Positions 49,557 to 60,149 of a DNA stretch of 64,000 bases are shown in pieces; the stretch's first letter is position 1; every line of letters starts with the position of its first letter. The stretch lies in NCBI RefSeq assembly GCF_900250075.1, contig NZ_LT977070.1, positions 3,240,380 through 3,304,379 on the forward strand. Reading direction: 5' to 3'. Source of the stretch: Cupriavidus taiwanensis (GTDB taxonomy: Bacteria; Pseudomonadota; Gammaproteobacteria; Burkholderiales; Burkholderiaceae). The translations under genes and the position numbers were made by a program. The notes under the pieces are model-generated. The model saw nothing but the letters and a program-made list of their open reading frames with translations. It did not search any database and was not told where the DNA came from.

Positions 49557-50690
49557 CTAGTTGACGGCGGCCTTGCCGCCCGCGGTCAGCGTGTCGGTGC
49601 GGGTCGCCGGCGGCGCCAGCCGGCGCAATGCCGCCTCGCGCTCGCGGGCGGGCAGCGCGCCGATGCGGCGCGCCTCGTCGTAGAAGCGCTGCCAGTCGCC
49701 GTCGCAGCGCGCCAGCAGCGCGGTAAAGGCCGGCACCCATTGCTGGTAGGTCGCCACCGCGGCCAGGTGGGCGTTGGTCAGCGGCTGGTCGAACCAGCGG
49801 TCATAGCCGCTATAGCCGCCCCACTCCACGCGCAACCGCGCATAGCCGGCGCGCAGGTCGGCAAAGATCTTCGCCTTGCCCTCGCGCTTGGCGGCGTCGT
49901 CGAGTGGGGTCTGGTACAGCGCCACCAGCCGGTCGCGCGTGCCCAGCAGCAGCGCGCGGAACTGCTGGCGCCGGGCATCGTACTGGCGATAGCTGGTACG
50001 CGCGTCCTCCGACGCATCCTGGTCCAGCCAGCGTTCCACGCCGGCCGCTTCGACCGCGGTGGCGAAGGACTCGTTGAACGCGGTGTCGTTGCGCACGTAC
50101 ACCACCTGGTGCGCCAGTTCATGAAAGATCAGCCGCGCCAGCTCGCCCTCGGGCAGGTAGACGAAGGTGTTGAGCAGCGGGTCATCGAAATAGCCCAGCG
50201 TCGAATAGGCGGGGACGCCGGCGACATAGGTCTCGAGCCCGTCGCGGCGCAGGCCTTGCGCGTACTGCTCGGCGTCGGACTGGGCGTAGTAGCCGCGGTA
50301 GCTGATGCAGCCGACGATGGGGAAGCACCACTTGCGCAGTTCCATCGACAGCTCGGGCGTGGCGAACACGCTCCACACCACGTAGGGCCGGTGCAGGTTG
50401 GCGTAGCGGCGGTAGCTGCCGTTGTCGGGCAGCTTCAGCTCGCGCGAGGCAAAATCGCGCATGCGGCCGGCCAGCGCCAGCCGCTGCGCCAGGCGCGCAT
50501 CGTTGGCGTCGCGCGCGCTGGCGATGGCGTCGGTGAGCGGCTGCGCCTGGGCCATGACGCCGAGATGGCCGCCGATCGACTGCGCGTAGTAGCCGACCGC
50601 CTCGCATCCCGCCGTCACCACCACCAGGGCCGACAGCGCCGCCACGCCCACGAGTGCCGCCCAGCCGCGGCGGCCGCGCGGCCGCGTCAT
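49557..50690 (-). CDS. Predicted zinc aminopeptidase lipoprotein
   Basis: A 377-residue putative peptidase of the predicted-aminopeptidase group (COG4324-like), anchored as a lipoprotein: signal LVGVAALSALVVVTAGC with the lipobox Cys near 29, then EAVGYYAQSIGGHLGVMAQA. The zinc motif HExxH is in LARLIFHELAHQVVYVRND (about 195), with NESFATAVEAAGVERWL downstream as the likely third ligand region. It overlaps the end of the molybdopterin oxidoreductase gene by 4 bases (ATGA, 50687-50690), so it is translationally coupled to it. Substrate unknown. Confidence 0.8.
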   Translation of the reverse strand: MTRPRGRRGWAALVGVAALSALVVVTAGCEAVGYYAQSIGGHLGVMAQAQPLTDAIASARDANDARLAQRLALAGRMRDFASRELKLPDNGSYRRYANLHRPYVVWSVFATPELSMELRKWCFPIVGCISYRGYYAQSDAEQYAQGLRRDGLETYVAGVPAYSTLGYFDDPLLNTFVYLPEGELARLIFHELAHQVVYVRNDTAFNESFATAVEAAGVERWLDQDASEDARTSYRQYDARRQQFRALLLGTRDRLVALYQTPLDDAAKREGKAKIFADLRAGYARLRVEWGGYSGYDRWFDQPLTNAHLAAVATYQQWVPAFTALLARCDGDWQRFYDEARRIGALPAREREAALRRLAPPATRTDTLTAGGKAAVN

Positions 50691-52795
50691 GCCGCCTCGA
50701 CCGCCCCTTGTGCGCAGGCTTCGACCTGCACCAGGCAGTCGTAGAACACCGGCGCGCGACCCAGGTCGGTCAGGCGCTGGCTGGTCAGCTCATTGGCGTT
50801 CTTGCCGTCGGACGCAAGCTTCTTCCACCAGATCGACAGCCCTACCACCAGTCCGCGCCGGGCGCGATCGGTCACGCGCGCGCGCGCCACCATGCTGCCG
50901 CGGTCATTGAAGGCGCGCACCAGCGCGCCGTGCACGATGCCGCGCTCGGCGGCATCGGCCGGATGGATGTCCAGGTGCGGCTCGCCCTCGGTGGCGCGCA
51001 GGCTGTCGACGTTGACGAACGAGCTGTTGAGGAAATTGCGCGCCGGCGGCGAGATCATCGCCAGCGGATAGCGCGCCGCCAGTTCCGGCGCGGTCTGCGG
51101 CGCTTCGTATTGCGGCACGTAGTCGGGCAGCGGGTCGAAGCCGTCGCGCGCCATCGGCTCGGAATAAAACTGGCACTTGCCCGATGCCGTGGGGAAGCCG
51201 CCCTCGGCGAACGGCGCCGCCGGCAGCGCCAGCTTCTGCCAGCCCTGCGCTTTCAGCGAATCCCAGCTGATGCCGGCCGCGCGCGCATCGTCCGGCAGGA
51301 TCGCCTGCGCGGCAATCGCCTCGTCGCTGTCGGCAAAGCAGGCCTCGGTAAAGCCCATGCGCTGCGCCAGCCGGCGGAAGATCTCGGTGTTGGGCAGGGC
51401 CTCGCCCAGCGGCGCGATGGCGGCGTTGTTGGCCAGGAAATAGGTATGGCCGTAGGCCTTGTGCACGTCGGTGTGCTCGAGCTGCGTGGTCGCGGGCAGG
51501 ATGATGTCGGCATAGTCGGCGGTATCGGTGCGGAAATGCTCCAGCACCACCGTGAACAGGTCCTCGCGCGCGAAGCCCGCCGCGACCTTGCCCGATTCCG
51601 GCGCCACCGCCACCGGGTTGCTGTTGTAGACCACCACCGCCTCGATGCGCGGCGCGCCCGGCGCGCCCCCGGCCAGCAAGGCATCGCCGATGGTGCTCAT
51701 GTTGACCAGGCGCGGCAGCTGCTGCGGCCATCCCGGCAGCAGGTCCGGGCGCTGCAGCGCGGCTTCGTTGATCGGGAAGAAACCCGAGGTCGACAACTGC
51801 AGGCCACCCGCCGGATGGCGCCAGGCGCCCACCAGCGAGGGCAGGCACGCCACCGCGCGCACCGCCTGGCCGCCGCCGTGGACGCGCTGCATGCCGTAGT
51901 TCAGCCGGATCGCCACCGGCTGGCGCTCGCGCACCGCCAGCTGGCCGTAGAGCCCGGCCAGCCATTCGATGTCCTCGACCGGGATGCCGCAGATCTCGGC
52001 GGCACGCGCCGGCGGATAGGCCTGCGCGCGCTCGCGCAGCGCCTCGAAACCCACCGTGTGGCGTTCGATGTAGTCGTGGTCGAGCAGGTCGTCGCGGATC
52101 AGCACGTGCATCATCGCCAGCGCCAGCGCGCCGTCGGTGCCGGGCATCGGGGCGATATGGCGGTGGCACTTCTCGGCGCTGAGCGAGCGGTACGGGTCGA
52201 TCGCCACCAGCGTGGCGCCGCGCCGCTTGGCCTCCTGCGCGCGGGTCCAGAAGTGCAGGTTGGACGCAATCGGGTTGCCGCCCCAGATGATCACCAGCCT
52301 GGCATCGACCACGTGCTCCATGTCCATGCCCACGCTGGCGCCGTAGGTGTAGCGCAGCGCGGTGGCGCCGGCGCTGGCGCAGATGGTGCGGTCCAGCCGC
52401 GACGCGCCCAGCTTGTTGAAGAAGCGCGCCGCCATGCTCTCGCCCTGCACCAGCCCCATGGTGCCGGCATAGCTGTACGGCACGATCGCCTGCGGATCGC
52501 GTGCGGCGATCGCCTGCAGGCGCGTGGCGATGGTATCGAGCGCCTCATCCCAGGAGATCGGCGCGAACTTGCCCTCGCCCTTCTGGCCGACGCGCTTCAT
52601 CGGCGTGAGCAGGCGGTCCGGGTGGTAGGTGCGCTCGGTGTAGCGCGACACCTTGGTGCAGAGCACGCCTTGCGTGCCGGGATGGTCGGGATCGCCCGCT
52701 ACCTTGACGGCGCGGCCGTCCTCGACGGTGACGAGCAAGGCACAAGTATCGGGGCAGTCATGCGGGCAGGCGGCGCGGACGATGCGGGAAGCCAT
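50687..52795 (-). CDS. Molybdopterin-dependent oxidoreductase with [4Fe-4S] site
   Basis: A 702-residue protein of the DMSO reductase/formate dehydrogenase superfamily using bis-molybdopterin guanine dinucleotide. The N-terminal iron-sulfur ligands are Cys10, Cys14, Cys18 and Cys46 (CPHDCPDTC and GVLCTKVSRY). GTMGLVQGESMAARFFNKLG, ARLVIIWGGNPIASNLHFW and the C-terminal molydopterin-dinucleotide domain ending near RARVTDRARRGLVVG follow. No twin-arginine signal is present, so it should be cytoplasmic. I chose ATG 52795; the upstream open frame has no conserved sequence. Substrate cannot be told; no electron-transfer subunits adjoin. Confidence 0.88.
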   Translation of the reverse strand: MASRIVRAACPHDCPDTCALLVTVEDGRAVKVAGDPDHPGTQGVLCTKVSRYTERTYHPDRLLTPMKRVGQKGEGKFAPISWDEALDTIATRLQAIAARDPQAIVPYSYAGTMGLVQGESMAARFFNKLGASRLDRTICASAGATALRYTYGASVGMDMEHVVDARLVIIWGGNPIASNLHFWTRAQEAKRRGATLVAIDPYRSLSAEKCHRHIAPMPGTDGALALAMMHVLIRDDLLDHDYIERHTVGFEALRERAQAYPPARAAEICGIPVEDIEWLAGLYGQLAVRERQPVAIRLNYGMQRVHGGGQAVRAVACLPSLVGAWRHPAGGLQLSTSGFFPINEAALQRPDLLPGWPQQLPRLVNMSTIGDALLAGGAPGAPRIEAVVVYNSNPVAVAPESGKVAAGFAREDLFTVVLEHFRTDTADYADIILPATTQLEHTDVHKAYGHTYFLANNAAIAPLGEALPNTEIFRRLAQRMGFTEACFADSDEAIAAQAILPDDARAAGISWDSLKAQGWQKLALPAAPFAEGGFPTASGKCQFYSEPMARDGFDPLPDYVPQYEAPQTAPELAARYPLAMISPPARNFLNSSFVNVDSLRATEGEPHLDIHPADAAERGIVHGALVRAFNDRGSMVARARVTDRARRGLVVGLSIWWKKLASDGKNANELTSQRLTDLGRAPVFYDCLVQVEACAQGAVEAA

Positions 52796-53083
52796 GGGGT
52801 CTCCGGGCGGGGCTGTGTTGTTTTCGTTCGGTCGTACGGAACGGGAGATGCCGGCGCAGGCCGCGGATGGCAGCGCCTGCGTCGCGCCGGCCGGCGGCGC
52901 ATTCCCCCGGGCGTGCGGGGCGACGGCGGGGAGTATCTCGTCCCGATTGTATTCGATTATGATGTGCCGGCGCGCTCGCGGCACAGACCGGGACGCGCAC
53001 CATGCCGCACGATCCAGCAGCTCGCCGGCGCAGACCGGCCAACGCGGCGAACGGGTAACCGAACCATCATTCGCGGGGGGTTT

Positions 53084-54286
53084 ATGTCTTTCCGATCCGG
53101 GGTCAACGGCCGGCTTGCCGGCCTGCTGGTGGCGTGCGCCATCGGCACCGGCGGCGCGTCCTGCGCCGCCTTGGCGGCTAACACTGCAACCACTGCTGCC
53201 ACATCCGAGCAAGGCGTCACCGCCGACACCATCCTGCTGGGCCAGTCCGCCGCGCTGACGGGCCCGACCGCCGTTCTCGGCAAGCAGATGAACTCTGGCG
53301 CGCGGCTGTACTTCGACCACATCAACCAGCAGGGCGGCATCCACGGGCGCAAGATCCGGCTCGAGGCGCTGGACGACTATTACGAACCCGAACCAGCGGC
53401 CAAGAACACGAAGAAGCTGATCGAAGAGGATCGCGTCTTCGCCCTGTTCGGCTATGTCGGCACGCCCACCAGCCAGGCCGCGCTGCCGCTGGCGATCCAG
53501 GCCAGGGTGCCGTTCTTCGGTCCATACACCGGCGCGCAGTCGCTGCGCGAGCCGCGCAGCCGCTACGTGTTCCATGTGCGCGCCGGCTACAACGAGGAAA
53601 CCGCGGCCATCGTGCGCCAGATCCAGACCACCGGGCTCAAGCGCGTGGCCGTGGTCTACAACGAGGATGCCTACGGCAAGGCCGGCCTGGACGGGCTGGA
53701 GCGCGCGCTCAAGGCCGCGCCCGACAGCGGCGTGCAGATCGTCGCGCGCGAGCCCGTGGTGCGCAACACCACGGAGATCGGCGACGCCATGCAGGGCTCG
53801 ATGAAGGCAAAGCCCGACGCGGTGGTCATGATCAGCGCCTACCGCACCGCCGGCGCGTTCGTGAAGGAAGCGCTGCGCCGCGGCTACAACGGCCAGTTCT
53901 ACAACGTCTCCTTCGTCGGCACGCAGGCGCTGGCCAACGTGGTCGGCGCGCAGGGCAGCGGCGTGATCATCTCGCAGGTCATGCCGCACCCGGGCAACGC
54001 CACGCTGCCGATCGTGCGCGAATACCTGCGCCTGCTGCAGGCCGCGGGCAAGCCCAGCGAATTCGACTATGCCAGCATCGAGGGCTTCATCGCCGCCAAG
54101 ACCTTCACCGAAGGCCTGCGCCGCGCGGGCAAGGACCTGACGCGCGAGAAGCTGGTGACCGCACTGGAATCGATGCGCAACTATGACCTGGGCGGCTTCA
54201 TCGTCAACTTCACGCCCGAGAACCATGTCGGCTCGAAGTTCGTGGAGATGACGATCATCAATTCGAAGGGCCAGGTGATCCGCTGA
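53084..54286 (+). CDS. Branched-chain-amino-acid-type ABC transporter binding protein
   Basis: A 400-residue periplasmic binding protein of the LivJ/LivK type (type I fold). The signal peptide runs about 1-31 (RLAGLLVACAIGTGGASCAA). The mature domain starts with GVTADTILLGQSAALTGPTA, followed by GARLYFDHINQQGGIHGRKI and YVGTPTSQAALPLAIQARVP near 130, and continues to NFTPENHVGSKFVEMTIINS. I chose ATG 53084 after GGGGGGTTT. The frame stays open far upstream, but that part is the antisense of the oxidoreductase gene. No permease or ATPase genes adjoin, so the partner transporter is elsewhere; ligand unknown. Confidence 0.9.
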   Translation: MSFRSGVNGRLAGLLVACAIGTGGASCAALAANTATTAATSEQGVTADTILLGQSAALTGPTAVLGKQMNSGARLYFDHINQQGGIHGRKIRLEALDDYYEPEPAAKNTKKLIEEDRVFALFGYVGTPTSQAALPLAIQARVPFFGPYTGAQSLREPRSRYVFHVRAGYNEETAAIVRQIQTTGLKRVAVVYNEDAYGKAGLDGLERALKAAPDSGVQIVAREPVVRNTTEIGDAMQGSMKAKPDAVVMISAYRTAGAFVKEALRRGYNGQFYNVSFVGTQALANVVGAQGSGVIISQVMPHPGNATLPIVREYLRLLQAAGKPSEFDYASIEGFIAAKTFTEGLRRAGKDLTREKLVTALESMRNYDLGGFIVNFTPENHVGSKFVEMTIINSKGQVIR

Positions 54287-54313
54287 CGCGCTCAGCGTGA
54301 CCGCATGTTGTCT

Positions 54314-54437
54314 CCCCTCTCCCGCTTGCGGGAGAGGGGCCGGGGGAGAGGGCAGGCGCATGGCAAGCATCAAGGCGCCTCACTCCGTCGAGACTCCTGC
54401 CCTCTCCCCCGCCCCTCTCCCATAAATGGGAGAGGGG
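54314..54437. repeat. REP/BIME-like composite inverted repeat
   Basis: Two hairpins, cccctctcccgc/gcgggagagggg (54314-54339) and cccctctccc/gggagagggg (54412-54437), face each other. They flank a 15-base perfect inverted pair, gggggagagggcagg (54342-54356) and cctgccctctccccc (54396-54410), around a 39-base centre. The whole is a mirror-like composite between a binding-protein gene and a convergent ABC operon. Confidence 0.8.
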
Positions 54438-54463
54438 AGCAAACCAACGCCGGTTGAAACGCC

Positions 54464-55521
<1,058 letters not shown>

Positions 55522-55525
<4 letters not shown>

Positions 55526-56520
55526 GCCGCCTCCTGGTTGGCGAGCACCGGATGGAAGCAGCGCAGGCGGCGCCCGTCCGCGGCGGTTTCCAGCGGGGGT
55601 TCGGTCTTGCAGGCCGCGGTCGCATAGGGACAGCGCTCGCGGAACGAGCAGCCGCCCGGCAGGTTCAGCAGCGATGGCGTCATGCCCGGGATCTGCCGCA
55701 GCGGCGCGCCGCGCGGATTGCGCGACGGCGCCGAGCTGATCAGCCCGTGCGTGTAGGGATGTTCGGGGCGCTCCAGTACCTGGCGCACGTCGCCGGCCTC
55801 GACGATCTTGCCGGCATACATCACGCAGACGGAATCGGCCAGTCCCGCCACCACCGACAGATCGTGCGTGATCCAGATCAGCGCAGTGCCGGACTCGCGG
55901 CACAGGGTCTGCATCTCGTACAGGATCTGGCCCTGGATGGTGACGTCGAGCGCCGTGGTCGGTTCGTCGGCAATGATCAGGTCGGGCTTGTTCAGCAGCG
56001 CCGTGGCAATGGCCACGCGCTGGCGCATGCCGCCCGAGAACTGGTGCGGATAGGCCTGCAGGCGCTCGTCCGGCGACGGAATGCCGACCCGTGCCAGCGC
56101 ATTGCGCGCGCGCTCGCGCGCCACCGCCTTGCTCACGTTCTCATGTGCCAGCACCGCCTCGATCATCTGCGTGTCGATGCGCAGCACCGGGTTGAGCGTC
56201 ATCATCGGATCCTGGAAGATCATCGCGATGCGGTTGCCGCGCACGTCGCGCTGCTGCGCCGGCGTGAGCGCGCGCAGGTCGCGCGTGACGCCGTCGCGGC
56301 TGGTCAGCGCGATGCGCCCGTCGACGATCTTCCCCGGCGGGTCGATCAGGCCCATGATCGAATAGCCGGTCATGGACTTGCCCGAGCCGGACTCGCCCAC
56401 CAGCCCCATGATCTCGCCGCGGCCCACGGTGAAGGACACGTCGTCGACGGCCCGGGCGATGCCGCCGCGCGTATAGAAATGCGTTTTCAGGTGTTCTACC
56501 ACCAGTGTCGGTTGTGCCAT
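55522..56520 (-). CDS. dppD: Peptide ABC transporter ATPase (DppD/OppD type)
   Basis: The first nucleotide-binding subunit. The 332-residue protein has Walker A GLVGESGSGKSMTGYSIMGL near 40, Q-loop MIFQDPMMTLNPVLRIDTQM near 98, the signature HQFSGGMRQRVAIATALLNK near 157 and Walker B LIIADEPTTALDVTIQGQIL, ending in the C-terminal cluster of cysteines GGCSFRERCPYATAAC. It is 13 bases downstream of dppC and overlaps dppF by 4 bases. Confidence 0.93.
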
Positions 56521-56533
56521 GTTGCGCTCCCCG

Positions 56534-57466
56534 TTATTGCGTCTGCAGGCGCGGGTTCAGCACATCGCGCAGCTGGTCGGCGACCAGGTTCATCGCCACG
56601 ATGGTGACCACCAGCGCGATGCCCGGGAAGAAGCTGATCCAGTACTTGCCCGACAGCATGTACTGCTGGCCGTTCGAGATCAGCGAACCGAGCGACGGCT
56701 CGGTGATCGGCACGCCCAGCCCGAGGAAGGACAACGTGGCCTCCAGCGTGATCGCCGAGGCCACCTGCAGCGCCGCGATCACGATCAGCGGCGGCAGGCA
56801 GTTGGGCAGCAGGTGGCGGAACATGATGCGCGCGGGCGGCAGGCCCAGGCAGGTGGCGGCTTCGATGTACTCCTTGCGGCGTTCGACCAGCGCGGCGCTG
56901 CGCGTGGTGCGCGCATAGTAGGCCCACTGCACCGCGACCAGCGCGATCACGATATTGCCCAGCCCCGGGCGCAGGAAGGCCAGCAGGATCAGCGCCAGCA
57001 GGATCGGCGGGAACGACAGCTGCAGGTCCGCCACACGCATGATGAAGGCCTCGGTGCGCCCGCCCAGGAAGCCGGCCAGCAGGCCCAGCGTGGCGCCCAG
57101 CAGCAGCGCGATCAGGGTGCTGACCACGCCCACGCCGATGCTGATGCGCAGCCCGTACATCACCGCCGACAGGATGTCGCGGCCCTGCTCGTCCGAGCCC
57201 AGCAGGAAGGTCATGCCGCTGCCAGCCTGCTCGCCCGGCGCCAGGCGCGCGTCGAGCACGTCCAGCGTGGCCAGGTCATACGGGTTCTGCGGCGCCAGCC
57301 ACGGCGCGAAGATGGCGATCAGGATGATGGTCACCAGCGTGGCCAGCCCGGCCACGGCGATCTTGCTGGCGAAGAACTCGGCGGCAAAGCGCCGCCACGG
57401 GGACTGCTCGCGCGCCGCGGCGCGCGGCGGCGTCTTGTCTTCGGGTTCGACAGTTACTGCGGTCAT
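56534..57466 (-). CDS. dppC: Peptide ABC transporter permease (DppC type)
   Basis: A 310-residue permease with about six membrane segments; the N-terminal extension has the OppC-type helix (GLATLVTIILIAIFAPWLAP). The coupling helix EAA motif is near 210-230 (EYIEAATCLGLPPARIMFRH), which contacts the ATPase. The conserved LLGSDEQGRDILSAVMYGLR segment near 95 is typical of DppC. It follows dppB by 3 bases and precedes dppD by 13. Confidence 0.92.
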   Translation of the reverse strand: MTAVTVEPEDKTPPRAAAREQSPWRRFAAEFFASKIAVAGLATLVTIILIAIFAPWLAPQNPYDLATLDVLDARLAPGEQAGSGMTFLLGSDEQGRDILSAVMYGLRISIGVGVVSTLIALLLGATLGLLAGFLGGRTEAFIMRVADLQLSFPPILLALILLAFLRPGLGNIVIALVAVQWAYYARTTRSAALVERRKEYIEAATCLGLPPARIMFRHLLPNCLPPLIVIAALQVASAITLEATLSFLGLGVPITEPSLGSLISNGQQYMLSGKYWISFFPGIALVVTIVAMNLVADQLRDVLNPRLQTQ

Positions 57467-57469
57467 GGC

Positions 57470-58447
57470 TCAGCCCTTGTTGTCGGCAATGCGCACGCGC
57501 GGATCGAGCATGCTGTAGATGATGTCCACCACCAGGTTGATCAGGATGAACAGCGTCACGATCACCATCAGGTAGGCGACGATCACCGGCCGGTCCAGCA
57601 GCTGGATCGAGTCGATGATGAGCTTGCCCATGCCGGGCCAGGCGAAGATGGTCTCGGTCACGATCGCAAAGGCGATGATCGAGCCGAACTGCAGCGCGAT
57701 CACGGTGACGATGGGGATCAGGATGTTCTTCAGCACGTGCACGCCGACGATGCGGGTGTTGGACAAGCCCTTGGCGCGCGCGAACTTGACGTAGTCCTGC
57801 AGCATCGCCTCCTGCGTGCCGGCGCGCGTGAGCCGGATCACCATGGCGATGTTGAGCAGCGACAGCGTCACGGCGGGCAAGATCAGGTGGCGGATCCCGT
57901 CCGCGGTCAGGAAGCTGAGCGGGATGCCCAGCACGCGCACGGTCTCGCCGCGGCCGTTGGACGGCAGCCAGCCCAGCTGCACCGCGAACACCATGATCAG
58001 CATCAGCCCGACCCAGAAGGTGGGCAGCGAGAAGCCGAGGATCGACACCGTCATGATCGACTTGCCGGCAATGCCCTTGGGCCGCAGCCCGGCCCACAGG
58101 CCCAGCGGGATGCCCAGCACGATCGCCAGCAGGATCGCGCAGACCGCCAGCTCCATGGTCGCCGGCATGCGTTCGAAGATGAGCTTGAGCGCCGGCGTGC
58201 CATGCGCGAACGACGTGCCCAGGTTGCCTTGCAGCGCGTTCTGCAGGAACACCCAGTACTGCTCCCACAGCGGCTTGTCCAGGCCCAGCGCCGCGATGGT
58301 GCGCTTGATGTCCTCCTGGTCGGCCTGCGGATTGATCAGGATGTCGACGGGATTGCCGATGGCAAAGACGCCGAGGAAAACCAGCAGCGACATGACGAAG
58401 AGCACGACCACGCTCTGCATCAGGCGCCGGATGATAAAGACCAGCAT
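57470..58447 (-). CDS. dppB: Peptide ABC transporter permease (DppB type)
   Basis: A 325-residue permease beginning MLVFIIRRLMQSVVVLFVMS, the family start, with about six membrane helices. The EAA coupling region is around DYVKFARAKGLSNTRIVGVH near 205 and TIFAWPGMGKLIIDSIQLLD near 260 is another DppB landmark. I chose ATG 58447; the 12 upstream codons have no conservation. It is 115 bases downstream of dppA and 3 before dppC. Confidence 0.92.
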   Translation of the reverse strand: MLVFIIRRLMQSVVVLFVMSLLVFLGVFAIGNPVDILINPQADQEDIKRTIAALGLDKPLWEQYWVFLQNALQGNLGTSFAHGTPALKLIFERMPATMELAVCAILLAIVLGIPLGLWAGLRPKGIAGKSIMTVSILGFSLPTFWVGLMLIMVFAVQLGWLPSNGRGETVRVLGIPLSFLTADGIRHLILPAVTLSLLNIAMVIRLTRAGTQEAMLQDYVKFARAKGLSNTRIVGVHVLKNILIPIVTVIALQFGSIIAFAIVTETIFAWPGMGKLIIDSIQLLDRPVIVAYLMVIVTLFILINLVVDIIYSMLDPRVRIADNKG

Positions 58448-58562
58448 ATTCGAACCACTTTCCTTTCGCGCGGGAATGCGCACGCCGCCCGGGAGCGCGT
58501 GGCGCTTCCAGGCGGCGCGGCAGCCATGCGCGGCACCGCGAACTCAGCAGCAGGCAGCCTGC

Positions 58563-60149
58563 TTACTGGGGCTTGAAATTATGCGCGTACGTGCGCTCGT
58601 CGGTGCGCGGCACGTAGACGATGCCCTTCTGCGTGGCCCAGGTGGTCACCTGCTGGTGGATCGGGATGATACCGCCATCGTTGATCGCGATCGCGGTGGC
58701 TTCCTGCAGCAGCTTGGAGCGCTCGGTGTCGTCCACCGTCGACAGCGCCTTTTCCAGCACCACGTCCATCTTCGGGTTGCAGTACTCGCCCCAGTTGGTG
58801 GTGCCGAAGCCCTTCTTGCTGTCTTCGCACGCCAGCAGCGCGCGCAGCGGCGAGCTGACCTCGCCGGTCTGGGCGCCCCAGCCGAGCAGGCCGAACGACC
58901 ACTCGTGCTTGATGCCCTTGGACGAGTACGTTGCCATCGGCATGCCCTCGACCTTGGTGGCGATGCCGATGCGGGTCAGGTTCTGCGCGATGGTCTGGGC
59001 AATCTTCTCGTCGTTGACGTAGCGGTTGTTGGGCGTGTGCAGCGTCACGCCGAAGCCGTTGGGGAAGCCCGCCTCGGCCAGCAGCTTCTTGGCGCCCTCG
59101 GGGTCGTACTTGACCGTCTTCAGGTTGGGGTTGTAGCCGAACAGCGTGGGCGGCACCAGGTTGTTGGTCGGCTCGGACAGGCCTTCCATCAGCCGGTCCT
59201 TGATGCCCTGCCGGTTGATCGCCATGCTGATGGCGTTGCGCACGCGCGTGTCCTTCAGCGGGTTCTTGTCCAGTGGCGCGCCTTCCTTGGTGGTGACGTA
59301 AGGCGACTTGTCGCGCTTGGCATCGAAGTACAGGTAGATCACGCGGTGCGAGATCTTGGAGAAGAACGCCAGCTTGGGATCGTTGCGCACCTTGGGCAGG
59401 TCGGGCGTGGGCACGTTCTCGATGGCCTGCACATCGCCCGACAGCAGCGCCGCCAGGCGCGTCGCCGGGTTGGGGATGAAGCGCAGCGTGACCTTGTCCC
59501 AGGCCGGCTTGTTGCCCCAGTAATCGTTGTTGCGCACCAGCTCGACCCGGTCGTCGCGCGCATAGCTGACGAACTTGAACGGGCCGGTGCCGACCATGCC
59601 CTTGCCCTGCGCGAAGTCATCCGAGCTCAGGCCCTGCGTGGCCTTCTTCTGCACGATGAAGATCGAGGTCAGGTCGTTCAGCATCAGCGGATACGGCTGG
59701 GCGGTGGTGAGCTGGATGGTGTGCTTGTCGATGATCTTCTTGTTGACGATCGCCTTGGTGTAGACGTCGAACTTGCCCGGGCTGTTCTGGATCGTGGCGG
59801 GGCGGTCGAGCGACCAGATCACGTCCTCGGCGGTCAGCTCGGAGCCATCGTGGAACTTCACGCCCTTGCGGATCTTGAATTCCCACGTGAGGTTGTTGAC
59901 CAGCTTCCACGACTCGGCCAGGCCCGGGATGATGCGGCTGTCCGGGTCCATCTTGGTCAGCGAGTCGAAGATATGCTCGGAAACATTGATGTTGGAGAAC
60001 AGGTTGTAGAAGTGCGGATCCATCGAGGTCGGCGGCGAACTCATGGCCAGTTTGAGGTCCGCGGCCTGGGCGGTGCCGGCCAGCGCGAGGCCAAGGGCCC
60101 CCGCCACCGCGACCGCGCCAATTGCCTTCTTGAAAGTGCGAAGGGACAT
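58563..60149 (-). CDS. dppA: Peptide ABC transporter substrate-binding protein (DppA type)
   Basis: A 528-residue periplasmic binding protein of the SBP_bac_5 family. It has a signal peptide ending near GTAQAADLKLAMSSPPTSMD. The family segment FNVEHIFDSL-like INVSEHIFDSLTKMDPDSRI precedes EFKIRKGVKFHDGSELTAED and the GPFKFVSYARDDRVELVRN region. It is the first gene of the dppABCDF unit, read away from the divergent amidohydrolase gene; AGGGAGA precedes the ATG. Substrate could be dipeptides, larger peptides or other ligands this family binds, such as nickel or glutathione. Confidence 0.93.
   Translation of the reverse strand: MSLRTFKKAIGAVAVAGALGLALAGTAQAADLKLAMSSPPTSMDPHFYNLFSNINVSEHIFDSLTKMDPDSRIIPGLAESWKLVNNLTWEFKIRKGVKFHDGSELTAEDVIWSLDRPATIQNSPGKFDVYTKAIVNKKIIDKHTIQLTTAQPYPLMLNDLTSIFIVQKKATQGLSSDDFAQGKGMVGTGPFKFVSYARDDRVELVRNNDYWGNKPAWDKVTLRFIPNPATRLAALLSGDVQAIENVPTPDLPKVRNDPKLAFFSKISHRVIYLYFDAKRDKSPYVTTKEGAPLDKNPLKDTRVRNAISMAINRQGIKDRLMEGLSEPTNNLVPPTLFGYNPNLKTVKYDPEGAKKLLAEAGFPNGFGVTLHTPNNRYVNDEKIAQTIAQNLTRIGIATKVEGMPMATYSSKGIKHEWSFGLLGWGAQTGEVSSPLRALLACEDSKKGFGTTNWGEYCNPKMDVVLEKALSTVDDTERSKLLQEATAIAINDGGIIPIHQQVTTWATQKGIVYVPRTDERTYAHNFKPQ

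Noticed and set aside
50654..53083. A long plus-strand open frame running in phase into the binding-protein gene
   Set aside because: It is the antisense of the molybdopterin oxidoreductase gene, a known effect of high GC content. It has His/Arg/Asp/Gln-rich composition without domains, and the binding protein has a proper signal peptide from the ATG at 53084.
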